NCBI RefSeq assembly: GCF_008801915.1
Contig: NZ_VZOV01000020.1
Coordinates: forward strand, 1-64,000
Length of the DNA: 64,000 bases
Reading direction: 5' to 3'
Origin: Cupriavidus gilardii
Lineage (GTDB): Bacteria > Pseudomonadota > Gammaproteobacteria > Burkholderiales > Burkholderiaceae
A program made the translations under genes and the position numbers. The notes beneath the pieces are model-generated. The model worked only from the letters and a program-made list of their open reading frames with translations. It was not told the DNA's origin and did no database searches. Shown piece by piece: positions 27,213-37,324 of this stretch (position 1 is its first letter; each line of letters begins with the position of its first letter).

Positions 27213-28382
27213 ATGTTATTGGCCCTGGCCCAATGGCTGCAAGATGACTACAGCTTCCTGCGGGTCGTCAACTATCTGACCTTCCGCGCCGTGATGGCCA
27301 ACCTCACGGCGCTGGTGATCGGCCTCGCGCTCGGTCCGTGGGTGATCCGCAAGCTGACCGAGATGAAGATCGGCCAGGCGGTGCGCACGATCGGCCCGCA
27401 GACCCATCTGGTCAAGTCCGGCACGCCGACCATGGGCGGCGTGCTGGTGCTGCTGTCGATCGGCATCTCGACGGTGCTGTGGTGCGACTGGGGCAACCGC
27501 TTCGTCTGGGTGGTGATGCTGGTGACCTTCGGCTACGGCGCGATCGGCTGGGTCGACGACTACCGCAAGGTCGTCTATCGCGACCCGCGCGGCATGTCGA
27601 GCGGCGAGAAGTATTTCTGGCAGACGCTGATCGGGCTGGTGGCCGCGGTCTATCTGGCGTTCTCGATCTCCGAGGCCAGCAACGTCAAGGTGTGGGAGCT
27701 GTTCCTGAGCTGGGTCGAAGGCGGGCTGTCGCTGGACATGCCCTACAAGTCGAACCTGCTGGTGCCCTTCTTCAAGGAGGTCAGCTACCCGCTGGGCGTG
27801 GCCGGCTTCATCGTGCTGACCTATTTCGTGATCGTCGGCTCGAGCAACGCCGTGAACCTGACCGACGGCCTCGACGGCCTGGTGATCATGCCGGTGGTGC
27901 TGGTCGGCAGCGCGCTCGGCGTGTTCGCCTACGTGATGGGCAACGCGGTCTACAGCAAGTACCTGCTGTTCCCGCACATCCCGGGCGCGGGCGAGCTGCT
28001 GATCTTCTGCTCGGCGATGGCCGGCGCGGGGCTCGCGTTCCTGTGGTTCAACGCGCATCCGGCGCAGGTATTCATGGGCGATGTCGGCGCGCTGGCGCTG
28101 GGCGGGGCGCTCGGCACCATCGCCGTCATCGTGCGCCAGGAGATCGTGCTGTTCGTGATGGGCGGTGTGTTCGTCGCCGAGACGGTGTCGGTGATGCTGC
28201 AGGTCGCCTGGTTCAAGTTCACCAAGCGGCGTTATGGCGAAGGGCGGCGGCTGTTCCGCATGGCGCCGCTGCACCACCATTTCGAGCTCAGCGGGTGGAA
28301 GGAAACGCAGGTCACCGTCCGCTTCTGGGTGATCACGCTGCTGCTGGTGCTGATCGGGCTCTCGACGCTGAAGCTGCGCTGA
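27213..28382 (+). CDS. mraY: phospho-MurNAc-pentapeptide transferase MraY
   Basis: 389 aa integral membrane protein with about ten helices. It transfers phospho-MurNAc-pentapeptide to undecaprenyl phosphate, making lipid I on the cytoplasmic face. Active-site motifs are [16 protein letters not shown] and MAPLHHHFE. The first helices come after [21 protein letters not shown], which matches the usual betaproteobacterial N-terminus, so ATG 27213 was chosen over the longer frame from 27150. Confidence 0.97.
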   Translation: MLLALAQWLQDDYSFLRVVNYLTFRAVMANLTALVIGLALGPWVIRKLTEMKIGQAVRTIGPQTHLVKSGTPTMGGVLVLLSIGISTVLWCDWGNRFVWVVMLVTFGYGAIGWVDDYRKVVYRDPRGMSSGEKYFWQTLIGLVAAVYLAFSISEASNVKVWELFLSWVEGGLSLDMPYKSNLLVPFFKEVSYPLGVAGFIVLTYFVIVGSSNAVNLTDGLDGLVIMPVVLVGSALGVFAYVMGNAVYSKYLLFPHIPGAGELLIFCSAMAGAGLAFLWFNAHPAQVFMGDVGALALGGALGTIAVIVRQEIVLFVMGGVFVAETVSVMLQVAWFKFTKRRYGEGRRLFRMAPLHHHFELSGWKETQVTVRFWVITLLLVLIGLSTLKLR

Positions 28383-28436
28383 CGCGCACGGATCGCAAGT
28401 TCAATCGACGACAGGAAATCAAAGGCAGGAAACGAA

Positions 28437-29969
28437 GTGTTTGGCCAGTTGCAGACCCCTGATGTGCTGGTACTGGGCCTCGGTGAATCGGGCCTGGCGA
28501 TGGCGCGCTGGTGCGGCCGGTATGGCTGCGCGCTGCGTGTCGCCGATACCCGTCCGGCGCCCGCCAATCTTGCCTTCCTGCAGGCCGAGCTGCCCTCGGC
28601 CGAATTCGTCGGCGGCCCGTTCACGGCCGCGCTGCTCGACGGCATCGGGCTGATCGCGATCAGCCCGGGCCTGTCGCCGGCCGAAGCCGACACCGGCGCG
28701 CTGCTGGACGCGGCGCGCGAGCGCGGCATTCCGGTGTGGGGCGAGATCGAACTGTTCGCGCGCGCGCTGGCGCATCTGCAGGCCGAAGCGGGCTACGCGC
28801 CGAAGCTGCTGGCGATCACCGGCACCAACGGCAAGACCACCACCACCGCGTTGACCGGCCGGCTGGTCGAGCGCGCCGGCAAGACCGTGGCGGTCGCCGG
28901 CAATATCAGCCCGTCGGCGCTGGACAAGCTGTCGGCCTGCATCGCCGCGGCAACGCTGCCCGACGTCTGGGTGCTGGAACTGTCCAGTTTCCAGCTGGAG
29001 ACCACGCATACGCTGGCTCCGCACGCGGCCGCGGTGCTCAACGTCACCCAGGACCACCTCGACTGGCACGGCACGATGCAGGCCTACGCGGCGGCCAAGC
29101 AGCGCATCTTCGGGCCTGCCGGCAGCGACGGCTCGCACTGCGTGCAGGTGCTGAACCGCAACGACCGGCTGACGATGGAGATGGCGCGCCAGGGCAGCGT
29201 GCCGGTGACGTTCGGCACCGACCTGCCGGAAGTGCCGGGCAGCTTCGGCATCCTGCGCGAGGGCGGCATGCCGTGGCTGGTGCTGGCCGAGCCCGACACG
29301 GAGGCCGACGAAGCGAAGCCGCGCCGCCGCAGGGGCGCGGCCGGCGACGACGCCGCGCCGGTGCCGGTGCGGCACAAGCGCCTGATGCCGGCCGACGCGC
29401 TGCACATCCGCGGCATGCACAACGCCACCAACGCGATGGCGGCGCTGGCGCTGTGCCGCGCCATCGATCTGCCGCTGAACGCGCTGCTGCACGGCCTGCG
29501 CGAATACCGCGGCGAACCGCACCGGGTCGAGTGGCTCGCCACGATCGACGATGTCGAGTACTTCGACGACAGCAAGGGCACCAATGTCGGCGCGACCGTC
29601 GCCGCGCTGTCCGGCCTGGACAAGCGCGTGGTGCTGATCGCCGGTGGCGAGGGCAAGGGTCAGGACTTCTCGCCGCTGGCGGCGCCGGTGGCGCAGTACG
29701 CGCGCGCGGTGGTGCTGATCGGCAAGGCCGCCGGCGAACTGCGCGCGGCGCTGGAAGGCACCGGCGTCGCGCTGCTCGATGCGGGTTCGGAGGAGGGCGC
29801 GCTCGAGGCCGCGGTGCGGCTGGCCGCCGCACAGGCGCAGCCGGGTGACGTGGTGCTGCTGTCGCCGGCCTGCGCGAGCCTGGACATGTTCCGCAACTAC
29901 GTGCATCGCGCGCAGGTGTTCCGCGCCGCGGTCGAAGAACTGGCGCTGTCCCGGGGGATCATGCCATGA
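28437..29969 (+). CDS. murD: UDP-MurNAc-L-alanine-D-glutamate ligase MurD
   Basis: 510 aa. The N-terminal Rossmann-like domain has [14 protein letters not shown], the ATP loop GTNGKTT is at residues 129-135, and further motifs are [20 protein letters not shown] and [15 protein letters not shown]. It adds D-Glu to UDP-MurNAc-L-Ala. A charged insertion around [19 protein letters not shown] makes it longer than the E. coli enzyme (438 aa). The start is GTG 28437 after AGGCAGGAAA. The stop overlaps ftsW by ATGA. Confidence 0.96.
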   Translation: MFGQLQTPDVLVLGLGESGLAMARWCGRYGCALRVADTRPAPANLAFLQAELPSAEFVGGPFTAALLDGIGLIAISPGLSPAEADTGALLDAARERGIPVWGEIELFARALAHLQAEAGYAPKLLAITGTNGKTTTTALTGRLVERAGKTVAVAGNISPSALDKLSACIAAATLPDVWVLELSSFQLETTHTLAPHAAAVLNVTQDHLDWHGTMQAYAAAKQRIFGPAGSDGSHCVQVLNRNDRLTMEMARQGSVPVTFGTDLPEVPGSFGILREGGMPWLVLAEPDTEADEAKPRRRRGAAGDDAAPVPVRHKRLMPADALHIRGMHNATNAMAALALCRAIDLPLNALLHGLREYRGEPHRVEWLATIDDVEYFDDSKGTNVGATVAALSGLDKRVVLIAGGEGKGQDFSPLAAPVAQYARAVVLIGKAAGELRAALEGTGVALLDAGSEEGALEAAVRLAAAQAQPGDVVLLSPACASLDMFRNYVHRAQVFRAAVEELALSRGIMP

Positions 29970-31234
29970 GCGAGATGCAGGCAGAGCGCCAGGCCAAGCG
30001 CAGCGGCTTCGTCGGCGCCACCATCGTCGGCGCGACCATCGGCAATGCCTGGGAAGGGCTGCGCGATGCGGTGTCGGGCGTCAAGCCGACCCGCTCGCGG
30101 ATGATGGAGTACGACCAGCCGCTGCTGTGGGTCGCGATCGTGCTGCTGTCGCTCGGCCTGGTGATGGTCTATTCGGCCACCATCGCGCTGCCCGACTCGC
30201 CGCGCTTCGCCAATTACCGCGAGAGCCATTTCCTGATCCGCCATGCGTTCTCGCTGCTGATCGGGCTGGGCGTGGGGCTGCTGGCCTTCCAGATCCCGGT
30301 CAAGTACTGGGACCGCTATGCGCCCAAGCTGTTCGTGCTGGCGCTGGTCCTGCTGATCATCGTGCTGGTGCCCTTCATCGGCAAGGGCGTCAACGGCGCG
30401 CGCCGCTGGATTCCGCTGGGCCTGATGAACTTCCAGCCGTCCGAGCTGATGAAGCTGGCGGTGGTGCTGTACGCCGCCAACTACACGGTGCGCAAGCAGG
30501 AATGGATGCAGAGCCTGGGCAAGGGCTTCCTGCCGATGGGCGTCGCGGTCGCGGTGGTCGGCATGCTGCTGCTGCTCGAGCCCGACATGGGCGCGTTCCT
30601 GGTGATCGCCGCGGTGGCGATGGGCATCCTGTTCCTGGGCGGCGTCAACGGCAAGCTGTTCGGCGCGCTGGTGGCGATCGCGGTCGGCACCTTCGCATTG
30701 CTGATCGCGGTGTCGCCGTGGCGGCGCGAGCGGATCTTCGCCTATCTCGATCCCTGGCGCGAGGAATACGCGCTGGGCAAGGCCTATCAGCTGACCCACT
30801 CGCTGATCGCCTTCGGCCGCGGCGAATGGGCCGGGGTCGGGCTGGGCGGCAGCATCGAGAAGCTGCACTACCTGCCCGAGGCGCATACCGACTTCATCCT
30901 GGCCGTGATCGGCGAGGAGCTGGGCTTCATCGGCGTGCTGACCGCGATCGTGCTGTTCTACTGGCTGGTGCGCCGCGCCTTCTCGATCGGCCGCACCGCG
31001 CTGCAGCTCGACCGCACGTTCGCCGGCCTGGTCGCCAAGGGCATCGGCATCTGGATCGGCTGGCAGGCCTTCATCAACATGGGCGTGAACCTGGGCCTGC
31101 TGCCGACCAAGGGGCTGACGCTGCCGATGGTCAGCTACGGCGGTTCGGGGATCCTGATGAACTGCGTCGCCTTGGCGCTGCTGCTGCGCATCGATTATGA
31201 AAACCGCGTATTGATGCGTGGAGGGAAGGTATGA
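29966..31234 (+). CDS. ftsW: septal peptidoglycan glycosyltransferase FtsW
   Basis: 422 aa SEDS-family protein with about ten membrane helices. It polymerises lipid II at the septum together with FtsI. Family motifs are [49 protein letters not shown] and [14 protein letters not shown] cytoplasmic N-terminus of about 45 residues precedes the first helix. The C-terminus reads [10 protein letters not shown], and this exact 10-residue end is repeated at the end of the small ORF that follows. Confidence 0.97.
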   Translation: MSEMQAERQAKRSGFVGATIVGATIGNAWEGLRDAVSGVKPTRSRMMEYDQPLLWVAIVLLSLGLVMVYSATIALPDSPRFANYRESHFLIRHAFSLLIGLGVGLLAFQIPVKYWDRYAPKLFVLALVLLIIVLVPFIGKGVNGARRWIPLGLMNFQPSELMKLAVVLYAANYTVRKQEWMQSLGKGFLPMGVAVAVVGMLLLLEPDMGAFLVIAAVAMGILFLGGVNGKLFGALVAIAVGTFALLIAVSPWRRERIFAYLDPWREEYALGKAYQLTHSLIAFGRGEWAGVGLGGSIEKLHYLPEAHTDFILAVIGEELGFIGVLTAIVLFYWLVRRAFSIGRTALQLDRTFAGLVAKGIGIWIGWQAFINMGVNLGLLPTKGLTLPMVSYGGSGILMNCVALALLLRIDYENRVLMRGGKV

Positions 31235-31258
31235 CCGGAACGCAGCAATACGCGGTTT
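31201..31258 (+). promoter_or_regulatory. long quasi-palindromic hairpin at the end of ftsW
   Basis: The arms at 31201-31219 and 31240-31258 pair over 19 bp with one mismatch (the outer 13 bp, AAACCGCGTATTG with its complement, are perfect). The 20-nt loop holds the purine-rich GGAGGGAAGG and the ATG of the small ORF. In mRNA this would present the ribosome-binding site in a loop. The right arm is an inverted copy of the ftsW end. Confidence 0.8.
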
Positions 31259-31347
31259 CGGCGCAGGCTAACTTCCCGCGCCAGCGGGAAGTCAAGCGCA
31301 GCGGCCGTAGCCACAATCGGGTGTTGATGCGTGGAGGGAAGGTATGA
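31211..31347 (+). repeat. 24-bp direct duplication flanking the ftsW-murG insert
   Basis: The 24 bp at 31211-31234 (end of ftsW through its stop) recur identically at 31324-31347, 113 bp later. The similarity continues a further 12 bp upstream with differences only in third codon positions. Between the copies are an inverted copy of the same sequence (31240-31258) and a hairpin, ACTTCCCGC/GCGGGAAGT, at 31271-31292. Confidence 0.93.
31231..31347 (+). CDS. 38-aa ORF between ftsW and murG, unknown
   Basis: A small frame of 38 codons starting at ATG 31231, which overlaps the ftsW stop (ATGA), and ending in a TGA that overlaps the murG start (ATGA). Its C-terminal ten residues [10 protein letters not shown] equal the FtsW C-terminus, encoded with three synonymous changes. 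The first 28 residues ([15 protein letters not shown]..., then basic) resemble nothing I know. There is no signal or membrane helix. It may be a translated spacer that keeps ribosomes moving from ftsW into murG after an insertion, or a chance product of the duplication. Whether the peptide has a function is unknown. Confidence 0.5.
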   Translation: MTGTQQYAVSAQANFPRQREVKRSGRSHNRVLMRGGKV

Positions 31348-32420
31348 GTTCCACGCAGCCACGCACCCTGCTCGTGATGGCGGGCGGTACCGGCGGCCAT
31401 GTGTTCCCGGGGCTCGCCGTCGCGCATGCGCTGCGCGCACAGGGCTGGCGCGTGGTCTGGCTCGGCAACCGCACCGGCATGGAAGCGACGCTGGTGCCGA
31501 AGCACGACATCCCGATGGAGTTCATCCAGTTCGGCGGGCTGCGCGGCAAGGGACTGCTGACCAAGCTGCTGCTGCCGCTGAACCTGCTGCGCGCGTTCTG
31601 GCAGAGCATCGGCGCGCTGCGCCGGGTGCGCCCGAGCGTGGTGCTCGGCATGGGCGGCTATATCACGTTCCCGGCCGGCATGATGGCCTCGCTGCTGGGC
31701 CGGCCGCTGGTGCTGCACGAGCAGAACTCGATCGCCGGCCTCGCCAACAAGGTGCTGGCCAGGGTCGCCGACCGCGTGCTGTGCGCATTTCCGCAGACGC
31801 TGCCCGGCGCCGAGTGGACCGGCAATCCCGTGCGCGAGGAAGTCGCGGCACTGGCAGAGCCGGCCGCGCGCTACGACGGCCGCCAGGGTCCGCTGCGGGT
31901 GCTGGTGGTCGGCGGCAGCCTCGGCGCCGCTGCGCTCAATTCGGTGGTGCCGCAGGCGCTGGCGCTGCTGCCCGAAGGCGAGCGGCCGCTGGTGCGGCAC
32001 CAGGCCGGCGTCAGGCAGATCGATACGCTGCGCGCGAACTACGCAGCGGCCGGGGTCGCGGCCGAGGCCGTGCCCTTCATCGACGACATGGCGCAGGCCT
32101 ACGCCGAAGCCGATCTGGTGATCTGCCGCGCCGGCGCGATGACGGTATCGGAGGTGGCGGCCGCCGGCGTGGCCGCGCTGTTCGTGCCGTTCCCGCATGC
32201 GGTGGACGACCACCAGACCACCAACGCGCGCTTCCTGTCGGAACAGGGCGCGGCGCTGCTGGTGCAACAGGACGCATTGACCGCGGAGGGGCTCGCGCAG
32301 ACGCTGGCGCAGCTGTCGCGGCCGCAACTGAAAGAGATGGCGCTGCGCGCGCGCGGACTGGCCAAGCCGGATGCGACCCGGCGCGTGGCGCAGGTCTGCA
32401 GCGAGCTGGCCAAGGATTAG
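31344..32420 (+). CDS. murG: UDP-GlcNAc:lipid I GlcNAc transferase MurG
   Basis: 358 aa GT-B glycosyltransferase on the cytoplasmic membrane face, converting lipid I to lipid II. The N-terminal Gly-rich loop GGTGGH is at residues 14-19, followed by [21 protein letters not shown], the second loop [10 protein letters not shown] and the donor-binding region [14 protein letters not shown]. The duplicated segment upstream supplies its ribosome-binding site (GGAGGGAAGG) and the overlapping start codon at 31344. Confidence 0.97.
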   Translation: MSSTQPRTLLVMAGGTGGHVFPGLAVAHALRAQGWRVVWLGNRTGMEATLVPKHDIPMEFIQFGGLRGKGLLTKLLLPLNLLRAFWQSIGALRRVRPSVVLGMGGYITFPAGMMASLLGRPLVLHEQNSIAGLANKVLARVADRVLCAFPQTLPGAEWTGNPVREEVAALAEPAARYDGRQGPLRVLVVGGSLGAAALNSVVPQALALLPEGERPLVRHQAGVRQIDTLRANYAAAGVAAEAVPFIDDMAQAYAEADLVICRAGAMTVSEVAAAGVAALFVPFPHAVDDHQTTNARFLSEQGAALLVQQDALTAEGLAQTLAQLSRPQLKEMALRARGLAKPDATRRVAQVCSELAKD

Positions 32421-32464
32421 TACGGGGAACCGAGGGGATCGAGGTCCACCGACAAGCAGGATTC

Positions 32465-33982
32465 ATGAAGCATATCGTCAAGAACATCCACTTCGTAGGC
32501 ATCGGCGGCGCCGGCATGAGCGGCATCGCCGAGGTGCTGCTCAATCTCGGCTACCGGGTGTCCGGTTCCGACATGGGCAGCAACGCCGCGACGCGCCGCC
32601 TCGCCGCGCTGGGCGCGACGGTGATGCACGGCCACGATGCCGCGCATATCGCCGGCGCCAACGCGGTGGTGGTGTCGACCGCCGTCAGCGGCGACAACCC
32701 CGAGGTGCTGGCCGCGCGCGCCAAGCGCATTCCAGTGGTGCCGCGCGCGGTGATGCTGGCCGAACTGATGCGCCTGAAGCAAGGCGTCGCCATCGCCGGC
32801 ACGCACGGCAAGACCACCACCACCAGCCTGGTGGCGTCGGTGCTGGCCGAGGGCGGGCTCGATCCGACCTTCGTGATCGGCGGCCGGCTGAACTCGGCCG
32901 GCGCCAATGCGCGGCTGGGCACCGGCGACTTCATCGTCGCCGAGGCGGACGAATCGGACGCGTCGTTCCTGAACCTGTTCCCGGTGATCGAGGTGATCAC
33001 CAACATCGACGCCGACCATATGGACACCTACGGGCATGACTTCGCCCGTCTGAAGCAGGCGTTCGTCGAGTTCACGCAGCGGCTGCCGTTCTACGGCATC
33101 GCGGTGCTGTGCGTCGACGATCCCAACGTGCGCGAGATCCTGCCCTTCGTGTCCAAGCCGGTGGTCCGTTACGGCTTCGCCGAGGACGCGCAGGTGCGCG
33201 CCGTCAACGCCCGCGCGGTCGACGGCCAGATGCATTTCACGGTGCTGCGCCAGCTGAACAACCATGCCGAGCCGCCGCTGGACGTGGTGCTGAACCTGCC
33301 GGGCCTGCACAACGTGCAGAACGCGCTGGCGGCGATCGCGATCGCCACCGAGCTGGAAGTGCCCGATGCCGCCATCGTCAAGGCGCTGCGCGAATTCCAC
33401 GGCGTCGGCCGGCGCTTCCAGCGCTACGGCGAGGTGGCCTGCGCGGACGGCAGCGGTACCTTCACGCTGGTCGACGACTACGGCCACCACCCGGTCGAGA
33501 TGGCCGCGACGCTGGCCGCCGCGCGCGGCGCGTTCCCGGGCCGCCGGCTGGTGCTGGCGTTCCAGCCGCATCGCTTCACGCGCACGCGCGACTGCTTCGA
33601 GGACTTCGTCAAGGTGCTCGGCACCGTCGACGCGCTGCTGCTGGCCGAGGTCTATCCGGCCGGCGAGGCACCGATCGTCGCCGCCGACGGCCGCGCGCTG
33701 ACGCGCGCGCTGCGGGTCGCCGGCAAGGTCGAGCCGGTCTTCGTCGAGCAGATCGACGACATGCCGCAAGCGATCCTCGACGCCGCGCGTCCGGGCGACG
33801 TGGTGGTGACGATGGGCGCCGGCACGATCGGCGCGGTGCCGGGCCTGCTGGTGTCGGGCCAGGCCGGGGCCTCCTCCGCATCCACGGCATCGGCGGCGTC
33901 TTCCCCTTCGCAACCCGCTGCCCAGTCAGCGTCGCAACAACCAGTGCAAGCGGCCGTGCCGCAAGCCGGAGGCCAGGCATGA
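32465..33982 (+). CDS. murC: UDP-MurNAc-L-alanine ligase MurC
   Basis: 505 aa ligase adding L-Ala to UDP-MurNAc. The first strand loop is [12 protein letters not shown], the ATP loop GTHGKTT is at residues 112-118, and [18 protein letters not shown] and DDYGHHPVE are further motifs. The C-terminal 40 residues (from about [16 protein letters not shown]) are a Ser/Ala/Gln-rich low-complexity tail absent from E. coli MurC. ATG 32465 is 44 bp after murG; the end overlaps ddl by ATGA. Confidence 0.96.
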   Translation: MKHIVKNIHFVGIGGAGMSGIAEVLLNLGYRVSGSDMGSNAATRRLAALGATVMHGHDAAHIAGANAVVVSTAVSGDNPEVLAARAKRIPVVPRAVMLAELMRLKQGVAIAGTHGKTTTTSLVASVLAEGGLDPTFVIGGRLNSAGANARLGTGDFIVAEADESDASFLNLFPVIEVITNIDADHMDTYGHDFARLKQAFVEFTQRLPFYGIAVLCVDDPNVREILPFVSKPVVRYGFAEDAQVRAVNARAVDGQMHFTVLRQLNNHAEPPLDVVLNLPGLHNVQNALAAIAIATELEVPDAAIVKALREFHGVGRRFQRYGEVACADGSGTFTLVDDYGHHPVEMAATLAAARGAFPGRRLVLAFQPHRFTRTRDCFEDFVKVLGTVDALLLAEVYPAGEAPIVAADGRALTRALRVAGKVEPVFVEQIDDMPQAILDAARPGDVVVTMGAGTIGAVPGLLVSGQAGASSASTASAASSPSQPAAQSASQQPVQAAVPQAGGQA

Positions 33983-34971
33983 GCTTCGTCCCCAATCCCC
34001 AGATCGATCCGAAGACGCTCGGCAAGGTCGGCGTGCTGATGGGCGGCCGTTCGGCCGAACGCGAAATCTCGCTGCTGTCCGGGCAGGGCGTGCTGGCCGC
34101 GCTGCAGTCGCGCGGCGTCGACGCGCATGCCTTCGATCCGGCGCTGCGCAGTGTCGCCGAACTGGCCGCGGCCGGTTTCGACCGCGTCTTCATCGCGCTG
34201 CACGGCCGCTACGGCGAGGACGGCACCATGCAGGGCCTGCTCGAGCAGCTGGGCATTCCTTACACCGGCAGCGGCGTGCTGGCCTCCGCGCTGGCGATGG
34301 ACAAGCCCGCCACCAAGCGGCTGTGGAGCACCCACGGATTGCCGACGCCGCGCTTTGCGATGCTGACGGCCGACTGCACCGAGCGCGAGTTCGATGCAGT
34401 GGTGGCGGACCTGGGCCTGCCGCTGATCGTCAAGCCGGCGCGCGAAGGCTCGTCGATCGGCCTGACCAAGGTCACGGACGCCGGCCAGATGCGCGCCGCC
34501 TACGAGAAGGCCGCCGCGCTGGACAACGACGTGATCGCCGAAGCGTTCGTCGACGGCGCCGAGCTGACCTGCCCGATCGTCGGCGAGGGCCGCGACGCGG
34601 TGGCGCTGCCGGTGATCCGGATCGTCGCGCCCGACGCCAACTACGACTATCAGAACAAGTACTTCACGGACGTGACCCAGTACCTGTGCCCCGCGAACCT
34701 GGGCGACGAACTCGAGCAGCGCGTGCGCAGCCTCGCGGTCGAGGCCTTCCGCGTGCTGGGCTGCCGCGGCTGGGCGCGCGCCGACGTGATGCTGACCGCC
34801 GACGGCCAGCCCTACCTGCTGGAGATGAACACCTCGCCCGGCATGACCGGCCATTCGCTGGTGCCGATGTCGGCGCGCGCGGCCGGCATCAGCTACGAGG
34901 ACTTCGTGCTGCAGGTGGTCGCCGCGGCGACGCTGGACCTGCATCCGAACGAGCACTGGAAACCCGAATAA
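33979..34971 (+). CDS. ddl: D-alanine-D-alanine ligase
   Basis: 330 aa ATP-grasp ligase making the D-Ala-D-Ala dipeptide that MurF uses. Motifs are [19 protein letters not shown] near the N-terminus, [24 protein letters not shown] (ATP binding), [13 protein letters not shown] and [15 protein letters not shown] (Mg and substrate site). It is the DdlB type usually found in dcw clusters. The start overlaps the murC stop by ATGA. Confidence 0.96.
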   Translation: MSFVPNPQIDPKTLGKVGVLMGGRSAEREISLLSGQGVLAALQSRGVDAHAFDPALRSVAELAAAGFDRVFIALHGRYGEDGTMQGLLEQLGIPYTGSGVLASALAMDKPATKRLWSTHGLPTPRFAMLTADCTEREFDAVVADLGLPLIVKPAREGSSIGLTKVTDAGQMRAAYEKAAALDNDVIAEAFVDGAELTCPIVGEGRDAVALPVIRIVAPDANYDYQNKYFTDVTQYLCPANLGDELEQRVRSLAVEAFRVLGCRGWARADVMLTADGQPYLLEMNTSPGMTGHSLVPMSARAAGISYEDFVLQVVAAATLDLHPNEHWKPE

Positions 34972-34992
34972 CCCCGCGCCTTCCGAATCGAC

Positions 34993-35931
34993 ATGTGGCA
35001 CAACGCACGCCTGCTGAACCTGATCGCCACCACGCTGTACGCCGTGGTGGTGGTGATGGCGCTCGCGGCCGGCCTGATGTGGCTGGCGCAGCGGCCGGTG
35101 TTCGCGATCACCCATGTCGAGCTGGCGCCGATGTACGGCGGCGCGCTGCGCCACGTCAACGCGCCGGCGGTGCGCGCCAACGCGCTGGGCAAGCTGTCGG
35201 GCAACTTCTTCACGCTGGACCTGGACGCCGCGCGCCAGGCCTTCGAGTCGGTGCCCTGGGTGCGCAAGGCCAGCGTGCGGCGCGAATGGCCGAGCGGCCT
35301 GACGGTCAGGATCGAGGAACACGAGGCGCTCGGTACCTGGGGCGCGCCCGATACCGGCCGGCTGATCAATACCTATGGCGAGCTGTTCGTGGCCAATCCC
35401 GCCGAGGCGGAAGAGGACGCCCGGCTGCTCGCGCTCGATGGCCCGCCCGGCAGCGAGGCGGATGTCGTCGACAAGCTCGAGATCATGCGCGACTGGTTCC
35501 GGCCGTTGAAGGCCGAACCGCTCGCGGTGACGTTGTCCGGGCGTTACGCCTGGCGGGCCAGGCTGTCCAACGGCATGGTGGTCGAACTGGGACGGGAGCA
35601 GACCGACCTTGACCGGATGGCGATGGAGGAGCGCGTCAAGCGTTTCGTCATCGCCTGGCCGCAGGTGACGGAGCAGTGGGGCAAGCAGATCGAGTATGCG
35701 GATTTGCGCTATCCGAACGGGTTTGCCATCCGGGCAGCCAATGTGCGCTTCCTGACCGAGGCCCAGGCGGCAGCCGCCGCCAAGGCACGCGAGCAGGGAA
35801 CGAGCAATGCGAACGGCGCCAACCGTGCCAGTGCCAGTGCCAGTGCCAGTGCAAGCAGCACGAAGCGTGGCCCGGCTTCCAACAACAATCCGACGCGACT
35901 GAGAAAAGAGAACGCGGAGAAAACCCGATGA
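34993..35931 (+). CDS. ftsQ: cell division protein FtsQ
   Basis: 312 aa bitopic inner-membrane protein. It has one membrane helix (about residues 10-32), a periplasmic POTRA domain (VFAITHVELAP ... VRKASVRREWPSGLTVRIEEHEALGTW) and the FtsQ beta domain (GRYAWRARLSNGMVVELG, AIRAANVRF). It links FtsL/FtsB to the division machinery. The C-terminal tail of about 45 residues is Ala/Ser/Asn-rich and includes ASASASASA encoded by a hexanucleotide repeat. The end overlaps ftsA by ATGA. Confidence 0.95.
   Translation: MWHNARLLNLIATTLYAVVVVMALAAGLMWLAQRPVFAITHVELAPMYGGALRHVNAPAVRANALGKLSGNFFTLDLDAARQAFESVPWVRKASVRREWPSGLTVRIEEHEALGTWGAPDTGRLINTYGELFVANPAEAEEDARLLALDGPPGSEADVVDKLEIMRDWFRPLKAEPLAVTLSGRYAWRARLSNGMVVELGREQTDLDRMAMEERVKRFVIAWPQVTEQWGKQIEYADLRYPNGFAIRAANVRFLTEAQAAAAAKAREQGTSNANGANRASASASASASSTKRGPASNNNPTRLRKENAEKTR
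35825..35852 (+). repeat. GTGCCA hexanucleotide repeat in ftsQ
   Basis: Four perfect GTGCCA units start at 35825 and are followed by a partial unit, encoding alternating Ala-Ser in the FtsQ tail. The 6-bp period keeps the reading frame, so changes alter only tail length. Confidence 0.9.
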
Positions 35932-37160
35932 GCAAGGAATACAAGGACCTGTTGGTTGGTCTGGACATCGGCACCTCGAAGGTGGCGGCGGTGGTCGCGG
36001 AATTGCGCCCCGACGGCAGCTATGAAGTGATCGGGATGGGCCAATCCGAGTCCAAGGGGTTGAAGAAAGGGGTCGTGGTCAATATCGAGGCCACCGTGCA
36101 GTCGATCCAGAAGGCGCTCGAGGAAGCCGAGCTGATGGCCGACTGCAAGATTGCCGAGGTCTTCACCGGCATTGCCGGCAGCCACATCCGCTCGTTCAAC
36201 TCGAGCGGCATGGTGGCGATCAAGGACAAGGAGGTGACCCAGACCGATGTGGCGCGGGTCATCGAAACGGCGAAGGCGGTCAATATCCCGACCGACCAGC
36301 AGATCCTGCACATCCTGACCCAGGAATTCATCATCGACGGCCAGGAGGACGTGCGCGAGCCGATCGGCATGAGCGGCATCCGCCTGGAGGTCAAGGTCCA
36401 TATCGTGACCGGCGCGGTCAGCGCCGCGCAGAACATCGTCAAGTGCGTGCGCCGCTGCGGACTGGAGGTGCACGACCTGATCCTGCAGCCGCTGGCGTCG
36501 AGCCTGGCGGTGCTGACCGAGGACGAGAAGGAACTGGGCGTGGTGCTGGTCGACATCGGCGGCGGCACCACCGATATCGCGATCTTCAGCGAAGGCGCGA
36601 TCCGCCATACCGCGGTGATTCCGATCGCCGGCGACCAGATCACCAACGACATCGCGATGGCGCTGCGCACGCCGACGCCCGATGCCGAGGACATCAAGAT
36701 CCAGTACGGCATCGCCAAGCAGGCGATCGCCGATCCGGAGGAAATGATCGAGGTGCCCGGCGTGGGCGACCGCGGTACGCGCACGCTGTCGCGCCAGGCG
36801 CTGGCGGCGGTGATCGAGCCTCGCATCGAGGAGCTGTACTCGCTGGTGCATCAGGTCGTGCGCGAGTCCGGCTACGAGGAATTGCTGTCGTCCGGCATCG
36901 TGATCACCGGCGGCACGGCAATGATGCCCGGCATGGTGGAACTGGGAGAGGACATCTTCCTCAAACCGGTTCGGGTTGGCGTTCCCGAGTACCGCGGCAA
37001 CCTGCACGAGGTCGTCAAGAGCCCGCGCTACTCGACGGTGATGGGCCTGCTGCTGGAAGGCCGCGTGCAGCGGATGCGCGGACGCAAGGTCGCGGTGCAG
37101 AGCGGTTCGGTCAAGCAGATCTGGACGCGCATGAAGGAATGGTTCGTCGGCAATTTCTGA
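35928..37160 (+). CDS. ftsA: cell division protein FtsA
   Basis: 410 aa actin-like ATPase that tethers FtsZ to the membrane. Nucleotide-binding motifs are VGLDIGTSKVAAVVAE (about residues 10-25) and VDIGGGTTDIAIF, with GIVITGGTAMMPGM near the C-terminus. The 1C (SHS2) subdomain lies at EVFTGIAGSHIRSFNSSG. The amphipathic membrane-targeting helix is the final VKQIWTRMKEWFVGNF. Its start overlaps the ftsQ stop. Confidence 0.97.
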   Translation: MSKEYKDLLVGLDIGTSKVAAVVAELRPDGSYEVIGMGQSESKGLKKGVVVNIEATVQSIQKALEEAELMADCKIAEVFTGIAGSHIRSFNSSGMVAIKDKEVTQTDVARVIETAKAVNIPTDQQILHILTQEFIIDGQEDVREPIGMSGIRLEVKVHIVTGAVSAAQNIVKCVRRCGLEVHDLILQPLASSLAVLTEDEKELGVVLVDIGGGTTDIAIFSEGAIRHTAVIPIAGDQITNDIAMALRTPTPDAEDIKIQYGIAKQAIADPEEMIEVPGVGDRGTRTLSRQALAAVIEPRIEELYSLVHQVVRESGYEELLSSGIVITGGTAMMPGMVELGEDIFLKPVRVGVPEYRGNLHEVVKSPRYSTVMGLLLEGRVQRMRGRKVAVQSGSVKQIWTRMKEWFVGNF

Positions 37161-37246
37161 TTGGCCGGCATCGAATTGGCGACGCGCTTGTTGCCGGCTT
37201 GTCCACCGTGGCGGGCGCGGCGCGTTGATGGAGCAGTTTCTTTCTT

Positions 37247-37269
37247 TTGGTTCTTTGTTCAGGAACCAA
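37247..37269. promoter_or_regulatory. hairpin in the T-rich ftsA-ftsZ spacer
   Basis: TTGGTTC (37247-37253) and GAACCAA (37263-37269) pair around a 9-nt loop, after a TTTCTTTCTTTT run. A second stem TGCGGC/GCCGCA follows at 37274-37291. The spacer (164 bp) is unusual in this otherwise tightly packed cluster and may carry a separate ftsZ promoter or an RNA processing site. Confidence 0.45.
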
Positions 37270-37324
37270 GGGTTGCGGCGGGGAGGCCGCAGCGTTTGGC
37301 GACTGATTTTTCTCGGAGGCAGTG

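Noticed and set aside
31201..31347. Insertion sequence at the ftsW-murG junction
   Set aside because: There is no transposase and the insert is under 120 bp. A 24-bp target duplication would be unusual. A small non-autonomous element or a template-switch event remains possible.
31195..31440. Minus-strand ORF across the ftsW-murG junction
   Set aside because: Its similarity to the FtsW C-terminus comes from the inverted copy in the insert. It has no ribosome-binding site or promoter.
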